Source: Elephas maximus indicus
Lineage: Eukaryota; Chordata; Mammalia; Proboscidea; Elephantidae
NCBI RefSeq assembly: GCF_024166365.1
Contig: NC_064842.1
Coordinates: forward strand, 15,843,001 to 15,907,000
Length of the DNA: 64,000 nt
Direction of reading: 5' to 3'
Shown here: in pieces, positions 61,101 to 64,000 of the stretch
Layout of the letters: the number at the start of each line of letters is the position of its first letter
Numbering within the stretch: the first letter of the stretch is position 1
The notes under the pieces: model-generated
Databases searched by the model: none
What the model was told of the DNA's origin: nothing
What the model saw: only the letters and a program-made list of their open reading frames with translations
Made by a program: the position numbers and the translations under genes

Positions 61101-61356
61101 TCGGCTAAAGGATCTTGTAAAGATTTTGTCTTAGTTTGGATTTTCCAAAATGTGAAGGTAATGGTAATTAAGCTTCAAATAAAGAATGGAGGACACAGTA
61201 CCTCAAAGAAAATTTATGTCAATGACTTACCTCATAGCAGTACTGCTGAACTTTATGCAAAACTTTGTTGAGGTCTTTGTTTAGCTGTTCAAGCTCCAGA
61301 ACAATGGTTGCATATCTTCGCTGAAATTCAATGCTGATGGGCATGGAATACGATTT
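52007..61356 (-). CDS. LIN9: LIN9, MuvB core subunit (last four coding exons; gene continues past right edge)
   Basis: Four minus-strand exons join in frame: 61356-61231, 53033-52854, 52701-52604 and 52112-52007, with GT-AG borders throughout. Together they encode about 169 C-terminal residues, starting [19 protein letters not shown] and ending FAANNTNRD before TGA. This matches my memory of human LIN9 (about 542 residues). The segment rich in Leu, Gln and Lys ([18 protein letters not shown]) is helical and lies in the part reported to bind LIN52 and B-MYB. Known role: nuclear scaffold of MuvB (with LIN37, LIN52, LIN54, RBBP4), which represses cell-cycle genes as DREAM and activates G2/M genes with B-MYB. 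The N-terminal exons and the DIRP domain are outside the window. No frameshift is seen. Confidence 0.97.
52604..52701 (-). CDS. LIN9: LIN9 coding exon, penultimate
   Basis: Ninety-eight bases: [19 protein letters not shown] through DASNI plus two bases of a split Ser codon. The acceptor is tcctttag and the donor GTAAGT. Confidence 0.96.
52854..53033 (-). CDS. LIN9: LIN9 coding exon, third from last
   Basis: Sixty codons, from [20 protein letters not shown] to AILLQIK, phase 0 at both ends. The acceptor is ctgtactcag and the donor GTAAAT. The 8.2-kb intron to the previous exon is filled with L1M, RTE and MaLR sequence. Confidence 0.96.
53170..54230 (-). mobile_element. L1M 3' UTR block in a LIN9 intron
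   Basis: Reverse L1M 3' regions (ctgagtagtattctgttgca, gggcatttaggttgttacc). It has a GT run at 53200-53220 and a TA run at 53233-53249. A second L1 3' segment starts near 54062. Confidence 0.75.
54231..54589. other. LIN9 intron, unassigned and L1-like
   Basis: AT-rich; 54460-54590 resembles an L1M 3' end. Confidence 0.4.
54590..55265 (+). mobile_element. Diverged MaLR-like LTR and internal fragment
   Basis: The 3' half of the LTR (about 54590-54960) shares taccaccaagaagagacag and ccctgtgctgagaacctcct with the other LTRs, but the 5' half differs. 54960-55265 matches MaLR internal sequence seen again at 57713-57900. Confidence 0.55.
55303..56528 (-). mobile_element. RTE LINE, left part, carrying an AfroSINE
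   Basis: Reverse RTE 3' region with GTT repeats at its left end. It is interrupted by the SINE at 56268-56439 and then by the MaLR element; it resumes at 59134. Confidence 0.85.
56268..56439 (+). mobile_element. AfroSINE inserted in the RTE
   Basis: Complete copy between perfect GGAATTCCCAG duplications at 56257-56267 and 56440-56450. Confidence 0.95.
56534..59128 (+). mobile_element. MaLR-like element with three LTRs in a LIN9 intron
   Basis: LTR 56534-57036, internal start 57037-57194 (ttggtactgg region), LTR 57195-57712, further internal sequence 57713-58682, and LTR 58683-59128, all on the plus strand. It is flanked by ATCT (56529-56532 and 59130-59133) and splits an RTE LINE. The LTRs carry a gagatataaaag TATA-like box. 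The open frames are broken, with no recognisable enzyme domain; it is a degraded copy. Confidence 0.78.
59134..59840 (-). mobile_element. RTE LINE, right part
   Basis: Continues the RTE at 55303-56528: ttctggtattctctgctttc resumes exactly where the left part stops. It includes an RT start block, [16 protein letters not shown]. Confidence 0.85.
59841..61230. other. LIN9 intron, no recognised feature
   Basis: AT-rich intron sequence, apparently without young transposons. Confidence 0.5.
61231..61356 (-). CDS. LIN9: LIN9 coding exon, fourth from last
   Basis: Forty-two codons from KSYSMPIS to QQYCYE, phase 0 at both ends. The acceptor ttctcag lies at 61357 onward and the donor GTAAGT at 61230 and below. 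It encodes the predicted helical region. Confidence 0.96.
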
Positions 61357-63518
61357 CTGAGAAGAAAAAAAACAATCAGATTTTGATAAGTTTTTTTTGT
61401 TGTCTTTTTGCATAATGCAATTTCAATGATCTAATAGAAGATTTTACTTATTCACCACAAAGTAAAGATTATTAAAATTGTCTATACTTAATGATCTTAT
61501 GTGTGATAATGGTATTACTGTCATTTAGGAGGTGGTCCTTGTTCCTAGAAGCATCATGATGTCTGCCATTTAATTAAAAAAAAAAAAAGTAAAAGCAGCA
61601 AAATGTTAACAGTTGAATTTATGTGCATGCTCCTTGTATTAGTCTTTTAAATTTTCCTTAGGTTTGTTATTTTTCAAAATAAAAAGTTGATAAAAAATTT
61701 TCTATATTCATTTGAAGTGTTCCAGTTATTTAAACACAGTTGATTCACCACCTGAAATCAATTCAATATAGCATAATGACTTAGAGCATGAGTGCTAGAA
61801 TCAGATTACCTATGTTCAAATCCAATTCCATCACCGACTAGCTGTGTGATCTTAACCTGTGCCTCAATTATCTCATTCGCAAAATGGGGATAATAAAAAC
61901 ATCTACCTAATGGAGTTACTGCAAGGATTAAATGAGCGAATGCATAGTGCCTCCCACATAGAAAATGCTCAATAAATAATAACTGTTACCATTGCCGTCG
62001 TTTTATATTTTATATATATTGAATGGACTCTGATTCTGTTTTCTTTCCTCTCTTTCCAATACCGTCAATAAACTATACTCTCCATTCTACTCCAGCTACA
62101 GAGGCTAGCAATGTGATGTCTCCAGTCAAGCCAAATTTAAACACATACACCACCCACCCACCCCTGCAGGATTCCCAAGAAAGTTGATCATCATGTATTG
62201 GGGAAACACTACTGCTCCTTCTAGAAAGTATGGTTAGGAAAAGAAAGCACATCTAGACTGTACAGGGATAAACTACTTACATGGGCCCCAAATCACAGAA
62301 CTGTATATTGTTTTGGTAACCTTAGAGATCATCCAGCTTACCCTTGTCATTTTACAGATGAGAAAACTGAGGTCTAGAAAAGTTAAATGTCATGCTTAAT
62401 ATTAATAGCACATAATGACCTGATGGTGATTACGATGATAGCTAACATATGTTGACTAGAGCTGACTAATGGCCAAGCCCTGTTCTAAGTGTTTTATGGG
62501 ATCTCATTGAATCCTCAGACAAATGCCAGGAGAGGGGTACTACTATTATCCCATTTTACATATGAGGAATCTGAGGCCCATGTCCCATAGTGGTAAGGGC
62601 ATTGGCTCAAGCGTTCTCAGAATTTCTCTGCTACTGTGGATCTAAAGCGCTAAGAGGAGGGGGAGGGGAGGGGAGAGAAAGGACAGGTTCTATACAGGCC
62701 TTGAATTATAGCCAGGACATCCTATTTTTATCTTATTGTTGGTGCTTCCTTAGTTGCTTCCCTTTCCTAAGTCTCAGATCTTTGTAGTGTTAAGTCCACT
62801 GGATTATACAAAAGATTTATATTTTATAAGAATGCAAGGGTAAGTGGGACATGCTGAATTTAACTTCATTTCCTTGCTGGGTTGGTGAACTGGAGGTTAC
62901 TAAGGATAGAGTATAACTACTTTAGCTAAGCATTTGATCAAATCTCTTCCTGAGAATAAGTGTATACCTTGGCAGACTCAGAACTAGTTAATCAAAATTA
63001 AAATTATTAAAGGCTCTGTATCATCTTGCACAGAGCTCTTTAGAGAGGAAAAAAGGTCTCTATCCTCAACTTTTGTGTTCAACATTTTCCATGAATTATT
63101 TAAAGACATACAAAGGCTTTATCTATATACATCAAATGTACAAAGTTGGGAGGTGGCTAATAAGTTAGATAATGGAGTGACGTGACAAATACCTGAAAAC
63201 TGTATGGGTATCATCCCCTACAAAATCCGCATCTGGTTACATCCCCAACATCTCAAAATACTTTTGGAGCCCCTTCTTCAAACTGTTCTCGAAGTCTTCA
63301 CCATATCCCTTGACTACCCTCAATCATGGCAAATTTTCCCCTTATCTTTTTATATTCAAACAATGAAGTAATAACACAGAAGAATAAATGTGCAAAAATA
63401 GCTAAACCAGTTTCGACTAAAGAGGACACACAGGGGAGACTTGTATTGGTAGACATCAGACTGTAGTAACTAAACAAATACACCAATGAAACCAAACAAC
63501 AGCCAATCTTTAAAACAA
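61357..63518. other. LIN9 intron with MIR fragments
   Basis: MIR (plus) at 61770-61985, an old SINE-like piece at 62310-62420, MIR (minus) at 62440-62580 and a purine-rich run at 62655-62690. No exon is recognised. Confidence 0.55.
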
Positions 63519-63712
63519 ACCATACAAACCCATTGCCATATGAGCTGATTCCAACTTATTGCGACCCTATATGACAGAAACGAACTGCCCCACAGGGTTT
63601 CCAAGGCTGTGATCTTTACGGAAGCTGACTGCCACATCTTTCTCCTATGGAGCGGCTGGTGGGAATCTTTGGGTTCGCAGCCGAGTGTTTAACCACTGCG
63701 CCACCAGGTCTT
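63519..63712 (-). mobile_element. AfroSINE, long variant
   Basis: Reverse copy with tttacggaagctgactgcca; it ends actgcgccaccaggtc. Confidence 0.92.
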
Positions 63713-63724
63713 CATTAAATTTCC

Positions 63725-64000
63725 ATATATATGCTAGAGAATCAGTTTTATTTCTTCCTTTCCAGTATTTATAGCTCTCACTTCTTTTTCTTGCTTTATT
63801 ACACTGGCCAGGACCTCCAGAAGAGAAATTGTGATAGTGGGCATCCATTGCTTTCTTAATCTTAAAGTTTTAAGAATCTCACTAATAAGTATGATACTTG
63901 CAGTAGGTTTTTTGTAAATACTCTGTATCAGATAAAGAAATTTCCTTCCTATTCCTAGTTTGATAAGTTTTTTTTTCCCCACCATAAATGGATATTTAAG
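63725..64000 (-). mobile_element. L1 ORF2 fragment at window edge
   Basis: Reverse-strand sequence resembles the L1 reverse-transcriptase region (ttgctttattacactggcca, gatagtgggcatccattgct). It continues off the right edge. Confidence 0.6.

Overview
This is nuclear DNA of a placental mammal, almost certainly an afrotherian and most likely a paenungulate (elephant, sirenian or hyrax). The evidence is the repeat content. There are dozens of AfroSINE copies on both strands, many fragments of an RTE-type LINE whose 3' end resembles the AfroSINE tail, young lineage L1 3' ends, and MaLR-like LTR elements. Older shared mammalian repeats (MIR, L2, MER5A, L1M, a Tigger-like element) lie beneath them. 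I cannot name the species from sequence alone.

Two genes are supported. MIXL1 (+) is complete: a CpG-island promoter with a TATA-like box, coding exon 1 at 44220-44630, a 1.9-kb intron with three AfroSINEs, and coding exon 2 at 46533-46838. It predicts a 238-residue paired-like homeodomain factor. LIN9 (-) is partial: its last four coding exons are at 61231-61356, 52854-53033, 52604-52701 and 52007-52112, and they end in a normal stop. All splice sites are canonical and the phases match. The genes converge tail to tail, as I recall for human 1q42.12 (ACBD3 - MIXL1 - LIN9 - PARP1). LIN9 continues beyond the right edge.

Layout: 1-43.5 kb is intergenic DNA upstream of MIXL1, mostly transposon fragments, many nested, with moderately unique GC-richer stretches between them (about 27-34 kb and 37-43 kb). 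I found no exon there, and ACBD3 is not seen. 43.56-48.3 kb is the MIXL1 promoter, gene and 3' UTR. 48.3-50.6 kb is the short gap between the two 3' ends. 50.6-52.0 kb is the AT-rich LIN9 3' UTR. 52.0-64.0 kb is LIN9 exons and introns; the 8.2-kb intron holds an L1M block and a MaLR element inserted into an RTE LINE.

The two genes have no direct functional link. MIXL1 acts downstream of Nodal/activin/BMP in primitive-streak mesendoderm. LIN9 is a core MuvB subunit in cell-cycle transcription complexes (DREAM and B-MYB-MuvB). No tRNA, rRNA, CRISPR or prokaryotic feature is present. The long open frames in the GC-rich MIXL1 region and inside transposons are not separate genes. I found no clearly new biological system. 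The items most worth checking are a candidate upstream enhancer (29.14-29.35 kb), a long imperfect hairpin (17.59-17.76 kb), the three-LTR MaLR structure in the LIN9 intron, and an ORF in the LIN9 3' UTR.
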